NCBI GenBank assembly: GCA_963774555.1
Contig: CAVZFL010000002.1
Coordinates: 1,061,972-1,125,971 of the forward strand
Reading direction: 5' to 3'
Source of the DNA: VRUE01 sp963774555
GTDB lineage: Bacteria > Actinomycetota > Thermoleophilia > Solirubrobacterales > 70-9
Length of the DNA: 64,000 nt
In this document: positions 34,807-43,217 of the stretch, piece by piece
Layout: the number at the start of each line of letters is the position of its first letter
Numbering within the stretch: position 1 is the stretch's first letter
Made by a program: the position numbers and the translations under genes
Notes under the pieces: model-generated
Told to the model about the DNA's origin: nothing
The model's database searches: none
What the model saw: the letters and a program-made list of their open reading frames with translations, nothing else

Positions 34807-36020
34807 GTGTCCGCGCCGCTCGCACGCGCGAGTTCGAGCAGATCTTCGCCGAGGTCGAGGCGCCGTTTGCCTTCGTCGACCTCGACGCGATGTGGGCCAA
34901 CGCGGACGGCGATGCTGGGGCGGGCCGGGGGCAAGCCGATCCGGGTGGCGAGCAAGTCGCTGCGCTGCCGGGCGCTGCTGGAGCGAATCCTGCGCGGCGA
35001 CGAGCGCTTCGCCGGGCTGATGACCTTCACCCTGCCGGAGACCCTGTGGCTGGCCGAGCAGCGGTTTCGAGGACCTGCTGCTCGCCTACCCGACCGCGGA
35101 CACGGGCGCGCTGGGCGAGCTGGCGCTGCGCTCGGTCGCCAACCCGGCGGGGGCGCCGATCGTGATGGTCGACTGCGCCGAGCACCTCGACGCGATCGAG
35201 TCGGTGCTGGGAGCCGGCGCGGCGCCGGTGCGGGTCTGCATCGACCTCGACGCGAGCTGGTGGGCGCTGCGGCGGCCGGGTCAAGGTCGGGCCGAAGCGC
35301 TCGCCGGTGCACACGGTCGAGCAGGCGGTCGCCCTGGCGCGGGAGATCGACGCGCGGCCCGCAGCTCGAGCTGGCGGCGCTGATGGCCTACGAGGGACAG
35401 ATCGCCGGCGTCGGCGACCGGCCGCCGGGGCGGCGCCTGCGCGGCGCCGCGATCCGCTTCATGCAGCGCCGCTCGGCCGCCGAGCTGGCCGAGCGGCGCG
35501 GCGCGGTCGTCGCCGCGATCCGCGAGTTCGCCGCGCTGCCGATCGTCAACGGCGGCGGCACCGGCAGCCTCGAGCTGACCGGCGCCGAGGACGCGGTCAC
35601 CGAGGTCGACCGCCGGCTCGGGCTTCTACGCCCCCGCCCTCTTCGACCACTACAGCCGCTTCACGCTCACCCCGGCCGCCGGCTTCGCGCTGCCGATCGT
35701 GCGCAAGCCGGCGCCCGGCGTGGCGACTGCGCTCGGCGGCGGCTACCTCGCCTCGGGCAGCGGCGACGCCGGCGCGACTGCCCGTCGCCCTGGCTGCCCG
35801 CCGGGCCTGCGAGCTCGACCCCGAGGAGGGCGCCGGCGAGGTGCAGACGCCGCTGCTCGGCCCGCCCGCCCGCGAGCTTCAGATCGGCGACCGCGTCTAC
35901 CTGCGCCACGCCAAGGCCGGCGAGCTATGCGAGCGCTTCGACGTCCTCCACCTGGTCGAGGGCGACGAGATCGTCGACGTCGTCCCCACCTATCGAGGCG
36001 AGGGCAAGACCTTCCTCTAG
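34807..36020 (+). CDS. D-threonine aldolase/D-serine dehydratase-like PLP enzyme (fold III)
   Basis: After repair the protein opens VSAPLARARFEQIFAEVEAP, then FAFVDLDAMWANADAMLGRA and GKPIRVASKSLRC with the PLP-binding Lys. Strands of the alanine-racemase barrel follow (AGLMTFTLPETLWLAEQ, VRVCIDLDASWWAL, LAALMAYEGQIAGVGD, LPIVNGGGTGSLEL). The C-terminal D-serine-dehydratase domain ends ARELQIGDRVYLRHAKAGEL and VVPTYRGEGKTFL. GTG 34807 is preferred: a TAGACT hexamer at 34793-34798 would start the message there; GTG 34801 is the alternative. Breaks occur near 34825, 34910, 35065, 35275, 35360, 35620 and 35780. It cleaves or dehydrates a D-beta-hydroxy amino acid. Confidence 0.82.
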
Positions 36021-36071
36021 ACGACGTGGCCTATGTGACCACCGTCAACGGGGGCCAACGTCGCGAGCTCG

Positions 36072-37402
36072 TCAGGGGCCGAGGACGCGCTCCGCGTACT
36101 CGTTGGTGAAGACGCGCCCCGGGTCGAGCTCGTCGCGGGCGGCCTGGAACTCGGCCCAGCGCGGGTAGCGCTCGGCCAGGGTCGCCGCGGTCTGGAAGTG
36201 GCGCTTGCCCCAGTGGGGACGGCCGCCGTAGTCGTCCATGATCTCCTCGACCGCCTCGAAGTACGGGCGCCACTCCATGCCGCGGTACTGGTGGACGGCG
36301 ATGTAGGCGGTGTCGCGTTCGTGCGAGGGGCTGAGCAGGGCGTCGTCGCCGGCGGTGACCCGCATCTCGATCGGGAAGAAGACCGGGTAGCGGTTGGAGC
36401 GCACCCACTCGATCACCCGGCGCGCCGCCTCGGGGCCGTGCTCGCGCGGGCACGCCGTACTCCATCTCGGTGAAGCGGACGCGGCGCTCGTTGGCGAAGA
36501 TGCGGTCGCTGCGGTCGGTCGACTTGCTGCCCGAGGCGAGCCAGGCGGCGAGCCGCGAGAGCGACGGGATCGCCCGCGGGAAGAGCTTGCCGGCCGCCGA
36601 GATCGCCTCCAGCGCCCAGTTCTCGAGCACGATGTCGTTGAGGATAGGCGGCCGCCGTGCCGCGCGGCCGGGCCGGCCCGTCGCTGCGGTTGCGCTCGAG
36701 CACGAGGGCCGAGTCGGCGTAGGGAAAGGTGAAGAGCTCGAAGTGGTCGTTTGCCTCGGCGCGCTGCTGAAAGGTGTCGAGGACCTCCTCGCGCGGACAG
36801 GGCGAGTCGACCCGGCGCAGGACGAAGGCCGGGACGCAGCGCAGCGTCACCGCCGAGATCGCGCCGAGGGCACCGATGCCCGACCCGGGCCGCCCGCAGC
36901 AGCTCGGGCTCGCCGTCAGCGCACAGCTCCCGCACCGAGCCGTCGCCGAGGACCAGCTCCAGCGCCTCGACCTGGGAGGAGATGTTGCGCAGCTTCGCCC
37001 CGGTGCCGTGGGTGCCGGTGGAGATCGCGCCGGCGATCGTCTGCCGGTCGATGTCGCCGAGGTTCTCCATCGCCAGGCCGAGCCGGCTGCAGCTCCTCGT
37101 TGAGATCGGCGAGCACGGTGCCCGCGGCGACCTTGACCAGGCCGGAGGAGCGATCGGCGTCGAGCACGCCGCTGAGGGCGCTCGAGGTCGAGCATCGTCC
37201 CGTCGGTCAGCGCCGCCTCGGTGAAGGAGTGGCCGCTGCCGGCGACGCTGACCTTGCGACCCGCCGCCGCGGCGCTGCCGACGGCCTCGGCCAGCTCCTC
37301 GCGGTCACGCGGTCGCAGCAGCTCGACCGGCCTGCAGGCCTGGTCGCCCGCCCAGTTGCGCCAGGTCCGCCCGACGGTTCCCTCACCCGTTGCCGAAGCC
37401 AT
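36072..37402 (-). CDS. FAD-linked D-arabinono-1,4-lactone oxidase family protein
   Basis: The FAD-binding PCMH domain is seen in ELLRPRDREELAEAVGSAAA, VSVAGSGHSFTEAALTDGTM (the His that usually links FAD covalently), LKVAAGTVLADLNEEL and LGDIDRQTIAGAISTGTHGT. The C-terminal aldonolactone-oxidase domain is seen in HFELFTFPYADSALVLERNR, PVFFPIEMRVTAGDDALLSP and DTAYIAVHQYRGMEWRPYFE, ending with GRPHWGKRHF and FQAARDELDPGRVFTNEY. ATG 37402. Breaks near 37190, 37085, 36890, 36650 and 36440 fit CG losses. It oxidises an aldonolactone or sugar with oxygen or another acceptor. It lies 22 bases downstream of the MFS gene and is probably co-transcribed with it. Confidence 0.88.
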
Positions 37403-37423
37403 GCAGGGTCGAGACTAGCCCGC

Positions 37424-38580
37424 TCAGCCCTCGACGGTGCGCACGGCGGGCGGCGCCAGCGCGTGGAAGGCAGTAGGCGACGGTGCCGAGCAGCAGCACG
37501 ATGATCGCGAAGCTCGGCACCGCGTTGCCGGCGATGCTGGCGATGCCGCCGCCGGCGAGCCCGCCGACCACCTGGCCCGCCGCCCAGGCCATGTTCGAGA
37601 GGCCGGCGGCGAAGCCCTGGTGCAGGCGGCTGCGTCTCGGCCATCTCCGAGAGCATCGTCAGCGCCGGGGTGAAGCAGATCCCGCCGCCCAGCGAGGTCA
37701 GCATCAGGCCGGTCATCACCACCCCCATGGTCGTGCCGATCGCCACCGCGGCCATCGCCACGGCGCAGATGCTGAGGCCGACCATGAAGGGCAGGCGACG
37801 ACCGACACGGTCGGAGTAGCGACCGGCGAGCGGCGCCAGCACCGCCTCCAGCGCCGCACCGGCGATGAAGCCGGCCGCGATCAGCGCGTGGCCGCCGCCG
37901 AGGTCGGCGATCTGCAGCGGCACCAGCACCTCGATCGCGCCGAACATCACCGAGGGGATCGCGACGAACGCCGTCGCGATCAGGATCGGGCGGCTGAAGA
38001 TCGTCTCGGCGACCACGCGCAGGTTCTGGCTCTCCGGCGCCCCGGCTTCCGGCGTGCGAGCCGCGATGATCGAGAGCGCCACCGCCACGACGAGCACCGC
38101 GCTGAACACCGGTTCGGTGCCGACCTCGGCCGCCAGCGCGCCCAGCGCCGGGCCGAGCAGGGCGCCGGCAACGGCGGTCCCCAGCGCGGTCCCGATCACC
38201 GAGCCGCGGCGCTCGGGCGGCGCCGCGGTGATCAGCCAGGTCAATGCGCCCGACCAGATCAGAGCGCCGGCGCCGCCCTGGACGAGCCGGGCAGCGTCGA
38301 GCAGGAGGAACTGCTGGGCGAAACCGAAGGCGACGCTGGAGCAGCCGAGCAGCAGCAGCCCGACGATCACCGTGCGCCGCGGCCCGACTCGGGCGGCGAG
38401 CAGACCGGCGGGAAGCGCCGCCAGCAGCGTGCCCGCCGCGTAGGAGGCGGAGAGGACCCCGGCCTGCGCCTTGCTCAGACCCAGCTCGGAAACGTATTCC
38501 GGCAGCAGGGGTGCGATGGCCGAGAAGAAGACGACATCGAAGAAGACCATCGCCGAGGCGAGTAGGAGCAATCGACGCAT
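37424..38580 (-). CDS. MFS transporter, 12-TM DHA1 type
   Basis: ATG 38580 gives MRRLLLLASAMVFFDVVFFS, then IAPLLPEYVSELGLSKAQAG and the loop motif LLAARVGPRRTVIVGLLLLG. Later helices include TALGTAVAGALLGPALGALA (motif C of antiporters) and LAGRYSDRVGRRLPFMVGLS (motif A repeat in the second half). Repaired length is about 386 residues. Breaks near 37632 and 37468 fit CG losses and give the end APPAVRTVEG at the TGA 37424-37426. It likely exports a small molecule by proton antiport. Confidence 0.85.
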
Positions 38581-38656
38581 TGCAGACAATACAATCATCT
38601 AGAGCGTTCGCAGTCCTCTGCCGCGGCGTCTAGCATCGACTCTTCGCTTACTCCCC

Positions 38657-38745
38657 GGAGGGGTGGCAGAGCGGTTGAATGCACCGGTCTTGAAAACCGG
38701 CAGACATCGAAAGGTGTCTCGAGGGTTCGAATCCCTCCCCCTCCG
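38657..38745 (+). tRNA. tRNA-Ser(TGA)
   Basis: The 89-base class II tRNA has acceptor GGAGGGG/CCCCTCC, anticodon arm CCGGT-CTTGAAA-ACCGG (anticodon TGA), a variable arm and T arm GAGGG-TTCGAAT-CCCTC. A degenerate copy of its 3' 59 bases lies at 41143-41201, so this gene was a target for insertion of the DNA in between. Confidence 0.97.
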
Positions 38746-38798
38746 CTAACGCGAGAACCACATCGCACCTCGCCCGATGCAGCGGATAAGTTGCGGAC

Positions 38799-39113
38799 GT
38801 GGACAAGGATCGCGAAAGCGCGCATCCAATTGCCGGCACGGAGGACGCGCAGATCGTTTATCGGCGCTCCAGCGCGCGACCAGTCGAATACGCGATCCTG
38901 CTCCAGGTCCGGGGCGCGAAGGGCTGGGAGACCCGAATCGTGGCGGACAACTCCCACGCCGACCGCCACGTTGACGAGCATCACTGCCACCGCTACCTTG
39001 ACGGCGAGAAGCAGCCTGCTGAGCCGCTCCCCTTCCACGTTTCGGACACCAACGATGCAATGGCGAAGATCATCGAGTGGTTCGGCAAGAACTGGAGCGA
39101 GCTAACCTCATGA
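38799..39113 (+). CDS. DUF7718-like small protein
   Basis: The GTG at 38799 gives 104 residues starting MDKDRESAHPIAGTEDAQIV. The middle (EYAILLQVRGAKGWETRIVA, DNSHADRHVDEHHCHRYLDG, KQPAEPLPFHVSDTNDA) has the beta strands and the DNxH...HRY pattern of a family I recall as DUF7718, often paired with a small regulator gene. Its stop overlaps the next start by four bases (ATGA), so the two are coupled. It may be half of a toxin-antitoxin-like pair; this is inference. Confidence 0.55.
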   Translation: MDKDRESAHPIAGTEDAQIVYRRSSARPVEYAILLQVRGAKGWETRIVADNSHADRHVDEHHCHRYLDGEKQPAEPLPFHVSDTNDAMAKIIEWFGKNWSELTS

Positions 39114-39487
39114 CGACGATGCCAACTCCTGCTGAGAAAGCCGCCCTGTCGGCCTTCATCGACTCTGCCACGAGCGATGTCGACCCCGGCTACCCGCATG
39201 GCGCTGCCTTCATCCCCTGGCAGGACACGCCCCGGACTGATCGGATTCTCTGGCGCTACCTGCACGAAGGGCGACCGGCCGTCATCGTCGGAACGGAGGA
39301 TTTCGACATGCTGATCGAGCCAGTCCAGACAGGCCGCCTCGCCCGGCTTCGCAACGAGCTTCTGCAGCGGATCACGGTCGAGGTTTCCTACCGACATAAG
39401 GAAGCACCGCCCACGGCCGACATTCCGCCGGTCCGAGCAGAGATCGGCCGTCACGCGCTGGAGCGGCTGGCTCCCGCCGCTGCTTGA
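39110..39487 (+). CDS. Hypothetical protein coupled to the DUF7718-like gene
   Basis: The ATG at 39110 overlaps the previous stop. The 125-residue protein starts MTTMPTPAEKAALSAFIDSA and includes DPGYPHGAAFIPWQDTPRTD, EGRPAVIVGTEDFDMLIEPV and a long helix (GRLARLRNELLQRITVEVSY). I do not recognise it. The next gene, a HicB-like antitoxin, starts one base after its stop, so three small genes form one operon just behind the tRNA. Confidence 0.55.
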   Translation: MTTMPTPAEKAALSAFIDSATSDVDPGYPHGAAFIPWQDTPRTDRILWRYLHEGRPAVIVGTEDFDMLIEPVQTGRLARLRNELLQRITVEVSYRHKEAPPTADIPPVRAEIGRHALERLAPAAA

Positions 39488-39488
39488 C

Positions 39489-39692
39489 GTGGACGAGCCC
39501 GTCCGCATCCTCCACCATCGCGAAGGCGACGGCTGGTGGGCCGAGTCACCCGACGTAGATGGCTGGTCCGCCGCTGGCGATTCCTACGCCGAGGTCGTCA
39601 AAGTCACGGAAGAGGGCATCCCATTTGCCCTTGAGCGCCCGGCCGAGTTGGAGCACTACGTTCCGACTGGCGAGCGCAGCCCGGTCCGATAG
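39489..39692 (+). CDS. HicB-like antitoxin domain protein, no HicA beside it
   Basis: GTG 39489 gives 67 residues: VRILHHREGDGWWAESPDVD, then GWSAAGDSYAEVVKVTEEGI, the partial RNase-H-like fold of HicB with the typical E-GDGWW-AE-SPD-V motif and helix. The usual C-terminal DNA-binding part is absent, as in short HicB proteins. No HicA toxin gene is visible upstream or downstream, so it may be a remnant or may serve the two genes upstream. Confidence 0.75.
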   Translation: MDEPVRILHHREGDGWWAESPDVDGWSAAGDSYAEVVKVTEEGIPFALERPAELEHYVPTGERSPVR

Positions 39693-39759
39693 CCAAGCCG
39701 GTTTTCAACTTCGCCAAGGTAGCCAGGATTCCGTGAGGCACGACAGGCGTGAGAACGCC

Positions 39760-39990
39760 TTAGCCTTTGCTGCCGTGCGGGTCGGCGGACCCAGGGTACG
39801 TCCGCTCTTCCTGAATGCGACCGTTTTCCTTGTGGATCTTCACCGTTACGGGGTCAGGCGATTTACTCGCAACTCCCGCGGTGTTCTTAACGGCCTGATC
39901 CTTGTTAGGCGCACCAGTTCCACGAACAGTCTTCCCGCCGCTCTCGCCAACCCACTTGTCGCTCTTCTTCACTACATCGATCCGTTTCAT
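39760..39990 (-). CDS. DUF2188 family protein
   Basis: ATG 39990, with an AAGGAGA ribosome site, opens MKRIDVVKKSDKWVGESGGK. The remaining motif KDQAVKNTAGVASKSPDPVT, VKIHKENGRIQEERTYPGSA and DPHGSKG is the DUF2188 signature (76 residues, beta-rich, ending in TYPxxxDP). The role is unknown; members occur in many accessory regions. It is transcribed against its neighbours and is intact. Confidence 0.85.
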   Translation of the reverse strand: MKRIDVVKKSDKWVGESGGKTVRGTGAPNKDQAVKNTAGVASKSPDPVTVKIHKENGRIQEERTYPGSADPHGSKG

Positions 39991-40185
39991 CTCAAGGTCT
40001 CCTTGAATTCGATCCGTCTTAGCTCTGACTCGGAAGATAGACGGTTCCCCGGCGCCTTCCTACGACGTTCGGCGTGAAGGTCGTAATCCATGACCAATCC
40101 CACAAGCCTGGAGCACCGTATCCCACGGCGAACGGCACAATGCGGCGTGGTCAATGAAATCCTGCTCGTCCCTTAACCTTTCCTT

Positions 40186-41031
40186 GTGGAGAATCATCCC
40201 GAGGACACAGTCGTCATATACACAGATGGCTCACAGATCCCCAAGCCCCGGCGAGGTGGCTTCGGAGTCGTCCTGCTTTGGACGAATGACGAGGGACAGG
40301 AGGAGGAATACCTCTTCAGCCCACCCGGCTACAGGGGTGTGACGATCCCGCAGATGGAGCTTAAGGCGGTCATTGAGGGCGTCAAGCTGCTCATGAGAAA
40401 GCCCCCGATTGTGCCGCCACGCCTGTATCGCAAAATTTGGATCTACGCGGACGCGAGTTATGTCGTGGACGGCCACCCTTCGGCCAAGTGGACTTGGTCG
40501 ACCAGCGGATGGCGGAATAAAGATGAATCGCCGGTTGAGAACGCCACTCTGTGGAAGGAGCTATTGAGTCTCGAAAGGCGCCTCCGCAAGCCGGTCGAGA
40601 TCCACAAGGTGAAAGCCCACGGCACCAATCCACACAACAAAACTGCGGATCAGCTAGCGAAGTCGTCGGCGAGAGGCGGAGTTCAGTCACCTCTCATTCC
40701 GGGCAAGGTCAGGCAAAAGAAGAGTGCAAAGCGTCTTCGCCGTGGAACTGTTCCGATCAAAGGCCAAAGACTCACGATCCACGTTCATAAGGGAGAGTTC
40801 ATGCGGCTGCAGAACGTGAATCAGTTTGAGTTCAGCGTCCAAACCCCAGGGCGGTACTTCGAGGAGATCGTTCTCGTTACCGCTTCGACAGACCTGAACA
40901 TCCGAGAGGGGCATACCTACGTCGTGCGCCTTAACGACGATCCGAAGCATCCTCAAATCGTCGAGATCCTGATGGAGGTGATTGACGGCGAGGCAAACGA
41001 TCTGCCGGAAGAGCAGGAGCACCCGACATGA
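40186..41031 (+). CDS. RNase HI with 115-residue C-terminal extension
   Basis: The four acidic residues of RNase HI are present: Asp14 (VIYTDGSQ), Glu58 (IPQMELKAV), Asp89 (WIYADASYVV) and Asp155 (NKTADQLAK), plus His145 in VKAHG. The domain ends near residue 165. It is followed by a basic linker (KVRQKKSAKRLRRGTVPIKG) and a beta-rich region (LTIHVHKGEFMRLQNVNQFE, VRLNDDPKHPQIVEILMEV) with no recognised match. GTG 40186 is the start. It would cleave RNA in RNA/DNA hybrids. It lies in the small insertion at tRNA-Ser(TGA), 110 bases before the degenerate tRNA end, so it is accessory rather than the housekeeping copy. Confidence 0.8.
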   Translation: MENHPEDTVVIYTDGSQIPKPRRGGFGVVLLWTNDEGQEEEYLFSPPGYRGVTIPQMELKAVIEGVKLLMRKPPIVPPRLYRKIWIYADASYVVDGHPSAKWTWSTSGWRNKDESPVENATLWKELLSLERRLRKPVEIHKVKAHGTNPHNKTADQLAKSSARGGVQSPLIPGKVRQKKSAKRLRRGTVPIKGQRLTIHVHKGEFMRLQNVNQFEFSVQTPGRYFEEIVLVTASTDLNIREGHTYVVRLNDDPKHPQIVEILMEVIDGEANDLPEEQEHPT

Positions 41032-41142
41032 CTTGGAGCAACTGACCCTCGCTACTGTCTGGACCGGCCGAGGGTGGCACAGCCGGTGGCACGAAACAAG
41101 CAAACAGCTTGAACAAGCCGATTCCCGCGCTCCTACCTCGAC

Positions 41143-41201
41143 CTTGAAAACCGGCAGGCGTCTAACGGTGTCTCGAGGGTTCGAAATCCTCCCCCTCCGC
41201 T
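41143..41201 (+). repeat. Degenerate copy of the 3' part of tRNA-Ser(TGA)
   Basis: These 59 bases match 38689-38747 at 53 positions and run from the anticodon to the end of the acceptor stem. The T loop is altered (GTTCGAAATCC instead of GTTCGAATCCC), and the 5' half of a tRNA is missing, so it cannot be a working gene. It marks the far end of a 2.5-kb insertion. Confidence 0.8.
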
Positions 41202-41208
41202 CGTCGGC

Positions 41209-41877
41209 TCAGTCGATCACCCGGGCGACGTTGAAGCCGTCGTGGCCCTTGCTGCCGACTGTCTGGATCGTGGTGGCTTCGACTCGGGGCTCGGCGGCGA
41301 GCATCTCGTGGAGGCGGCGTTGGGCCGGGATCGTGGGGTCGTCGGTGTCGGGGTCGACGAGGGCGCCGAAGCGGACGACGTTGTCGCTGACGATCAGGCT
41401 GCCGGGGCGGGAATGGTCGAGCGCCCAGGCGAAGTAGTCGGGGGTGTGGATCTTGTCGGCGTCGATGAAGGTGAGGTCGAAGGGGTCTGCTCCCTCCGCG
41501 TCGAGCACGGGCAGCTGGTCGAGGGCGGGGCCGACGCGCAGGTCGACGAGGTCGGACAACCCGGCGCGGGCGATGTTTCGCGTCGCGACCTCGGCATTGA
41601 GAGGCTCCGCCTCCAGGGTGATCAGGCGTCCGCCCTCCGGCAGCGCCCTTGCCAGCCAGATCGTGCTGTAGCCGCCGAGGGTGCCGAACTCGAGGATCGA
41701 GCGGGCGGCGAGGAGCTTGGCGAGCATGTGCAGCAGCTTGCCCTGCGGCGGAGAGACCTGGATCGCCGGTAGACCGGCGGCCTCGCTGTCGCGCACCGCA
41801 AGTTCCAACGCCTCGTCGGCCGGTGCCAACAGATCGCTCACGTATTCGTCGACCGCGCTCCACGTCTCCTCTGCCAT
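41209..41877 (-). CDS. O-methyltransferase, class I (caffeoyl-CoA OMT-like)
   Basis: ATG 41877 gives MAEETWSAVDEYVSDLLAPA. The SAM motifs are QGKLLHMLAKLLAARSILEF, GTLGGYSTIWLARALPEGGR, LITLEAEPLNAEVATRNIAR and DPFDLTFIDADKIHTPDYFA, where the Asp residues bind the catalytic metal in this class, then SLIVSDNVVRFGALVDPD. Length is 222 residues. It methylates a catechol-like or other hydroxyl substrate in the cytosol. It is divergent from the channel gene at 41939 and intact. Confidence 0.9.
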   Translation of the reverse strand: MAEETWSAVDEYVSDLLAPADEALELAVRDSEAAGLPAIQVSPPQGKLLHMLAKLLAARSILEFGTLGGYSTIWLARALPEGGRLITLEAEPLNAEVATRNIARAGLSDLVDLRVGPALDQLPVLDAEGADPFDLTFIDADKIHTPDYFAWALDHSRPGSLIVSDNVVRFGALVDPDTDDPTIPAQRRLHEMLAAEPRVEATTIQTVGSKGHDGFNVARVID

Positions 41878-41938
41878 GAACGGTGGTCTATCAGGCCCAG
41901 CTGGCAGGAAACGAGTGCTCACAGCCGAACGAGCGGGG

Positions 41939-42685
41939 ATGGAGACGGCATCGCGCCGGGCGCGCACGCGTGAGCGCTGGCGGCAGCGCGCCGAGAGGGC
42001 AAGCGATGCGTTCGGGCTCGTTCTCGTCCTGGTGCTGATCACCTATGTGCTCGCCTCGCTGCTCGAGAACCGGGGCTGGAGCTCGGTCCTGCTGACCGTC
42101 GCTACGAGCGCGACCTCAGTGGTGGCCCTTACCAGCTCGCATGCGCATCGCCGTGTGGTGCGGACGGCGATCTGGCTTTCGGCGCTGACGATCACGCTGG
42201 CCGCGGTCGGCGCCGCCGCCGGCGATCGCACCTGGCTCAACTTCGCCTCCGTCGTCCAGGTCTCGCTGCTGGCCGTCGCGATGGCGGCGGTGCTGCGCCG
42301 CGTCGTCTCCGCCCCGGAAGTCGGCTTCCGCACGATCCTCGGCGCGCTCAGCGTCTACACGGTGCTCGGCATCCTCTTCACCTTCGTCTACGGGATGATC
42401 GACCGGGTTCAGGGAGGTCCCTTCTTCGAAGGGGTGGCGCACCCGCAGGGCTCCGACTTCATCTTCTTCAGCTACACGACGCTGACCACGACCGGCTACG
42501 GCAACCTCGTCCCTGGCGGCCAGCCCGGGCAGCTGATCTCGGGCCTGGAGATGATGGCCGGGCAGATCTTCCTCGTCACCCTCGTCGCCGGCCTGGTCAG
42601 CCTCTGGCGCCCGGGCGAAGGGCTCAAACACCGCCGCGAGAAGCGCAGCGGCGAAACGGCCGCCGAATCCCCTACCGAGGCCTGA
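41939..42685 (+). CDS. Two-helix-pore potassium channel family protein
   Basis: The pore segment reads DFIFFSYTTLTTTGYGNLVP with the TxGYG selectivity filter, followed by the inner helix QIFLVTLVAGLVSLW. Upstream there are four more hydrophobic helices (GLVLVLVLITYVLASLL, SVLLTVATSATSVVALTS, TAIWLSALTITLAAVGAA, ASVVQVSLLAVAMAAVL), so the protein resembles six-helix channels without voltage-sensing Arg repeats. ATG 41939 is chosen because the upstream part of the frame runs against the methyltransferase gene. The charged C-terminal tail is short. It conducts K+ or other cations. Confidence 0.8.
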   Translation: METASRRARTRERWRQRAERASDAFGLVLVLVLITYVLASLLENRGWSSVLLTVATSATSVVALTSSHAHRRVVRTAIWLSALTITLAAVGAAAGDRTWLNFASVVQVSLLAVAMAAVLRRVVSAPEVGFRTILGALSVYTVLGILFTFVYGMIDRVQGGPFFEGVAHPQGSDFIFFSYTTLTTTGYGNLVPGGQPGQLISGLEMMAGQIFLVTLVAGLVSLWRPGEGLKHRREKRSGETAAESPTEA

Positions 42686-42688
42686 GCA

Positions 42689-43147
42689 CTACTCGCCGAG
42701 CTCGACGCGCTCGATCGTCTGCGACTCGAGCGGGCGGTCGGAGGCGTCGGTCTCGGTCGACTCGATCGCGTCGACCGCGTCCATGCCGTCGACCACGTTG
42801 CCGAAGACGGTGTGCTTGCCGTCGAGCCACGGGGCCGAGCCGGCGGTGACGATGAAGAACTGCGAGCCGTTGGTGTTCGGCCCGGCGTTGGCCATCGCCA
42901 GCGCGCCGCGCACGACCTTGTGCTGGTTGAACTCGTCCTCGAAGGTGTAGCCGGGCCCGCCCGTCCCGGTGCCCTGCGGGCAGCCGCCCTGGATCATGAA
43001 GTCGGGGATGACGCGGTGGAAGACCAGCTGGTCGTAGAAGCCGTCCGCGGCGAGCTTGCGGAAGTTCTCGACCGTCTTCGGAGCGTCCTCGTCGTGCAGC
43101 TCGAGCACGATCGCCCCGGCGCTTGTATGGAGAGTGGCCTGCGACAC
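42689..43147 (-). CDS. ppiB: Cyclophilin-type peptidyl-prolyl isomerase
   Basis: The 152-residue protein starts MSQATLHTSAGAIVLELHDE. The active-site pattern is VFHRVIPDFMIQGGCPQGTG (catalytic Arg in HRVI), followed by ALAMANAGPNTNGSQFFIVT and APWLDGKHTVFGNVVDGMDA (Trp-His segment). It catalyses cis-trans isomerisation of X-Pro bonds in the cytosol. It is intact. Its start lies 13 bases from an 18-bp hairpin that ends the upstream secreted-protein gene. Confidence 0.95.
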   Translation of the reverse strand: MSQATLHTSAGAIVLELHDEDAPKTVENFRKLAADGFYDQLVFHRVIPDFMIQGGCPQGTGTGGPGYTFEDEFNQHKVVRGALAMANAGPNTNGSQFFIVTAGSAPWLDGKHTVFGNVVDGMDAVDAIESTETDASDRPLESQTIERVELGE

Positions 43148-43159
43148 GACATGAACCCT

Positions 43160-43209
43160 ATCGACTGACGAGTTGATGACCCTATGGGGGTATCAACTCG
43201 TCAGTCGAT
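43160..43209 (-). terminator. 18-bp perfect hairpin between two co-directional genes
   Basis: 43160-43177 and 43192-43209 are perfectly complementary with a 14-base loop. The hairpin follows the stop of the secreted Ig-type protein (43218) and sits immediately before the start of ppiB. There is no T-run, so it could be a factor-dependent terminator or an mRNA stabiliser that also shields the ppiB 5' end. Confidence 0.6.
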
Positions 43210-43217
43210 CGATGCGC

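Noticed and set aside
41143..41201. A second tRNA-Ser gene
   Set aside because: The 5' half is absent and the T loop carries changes that break the standard fold.
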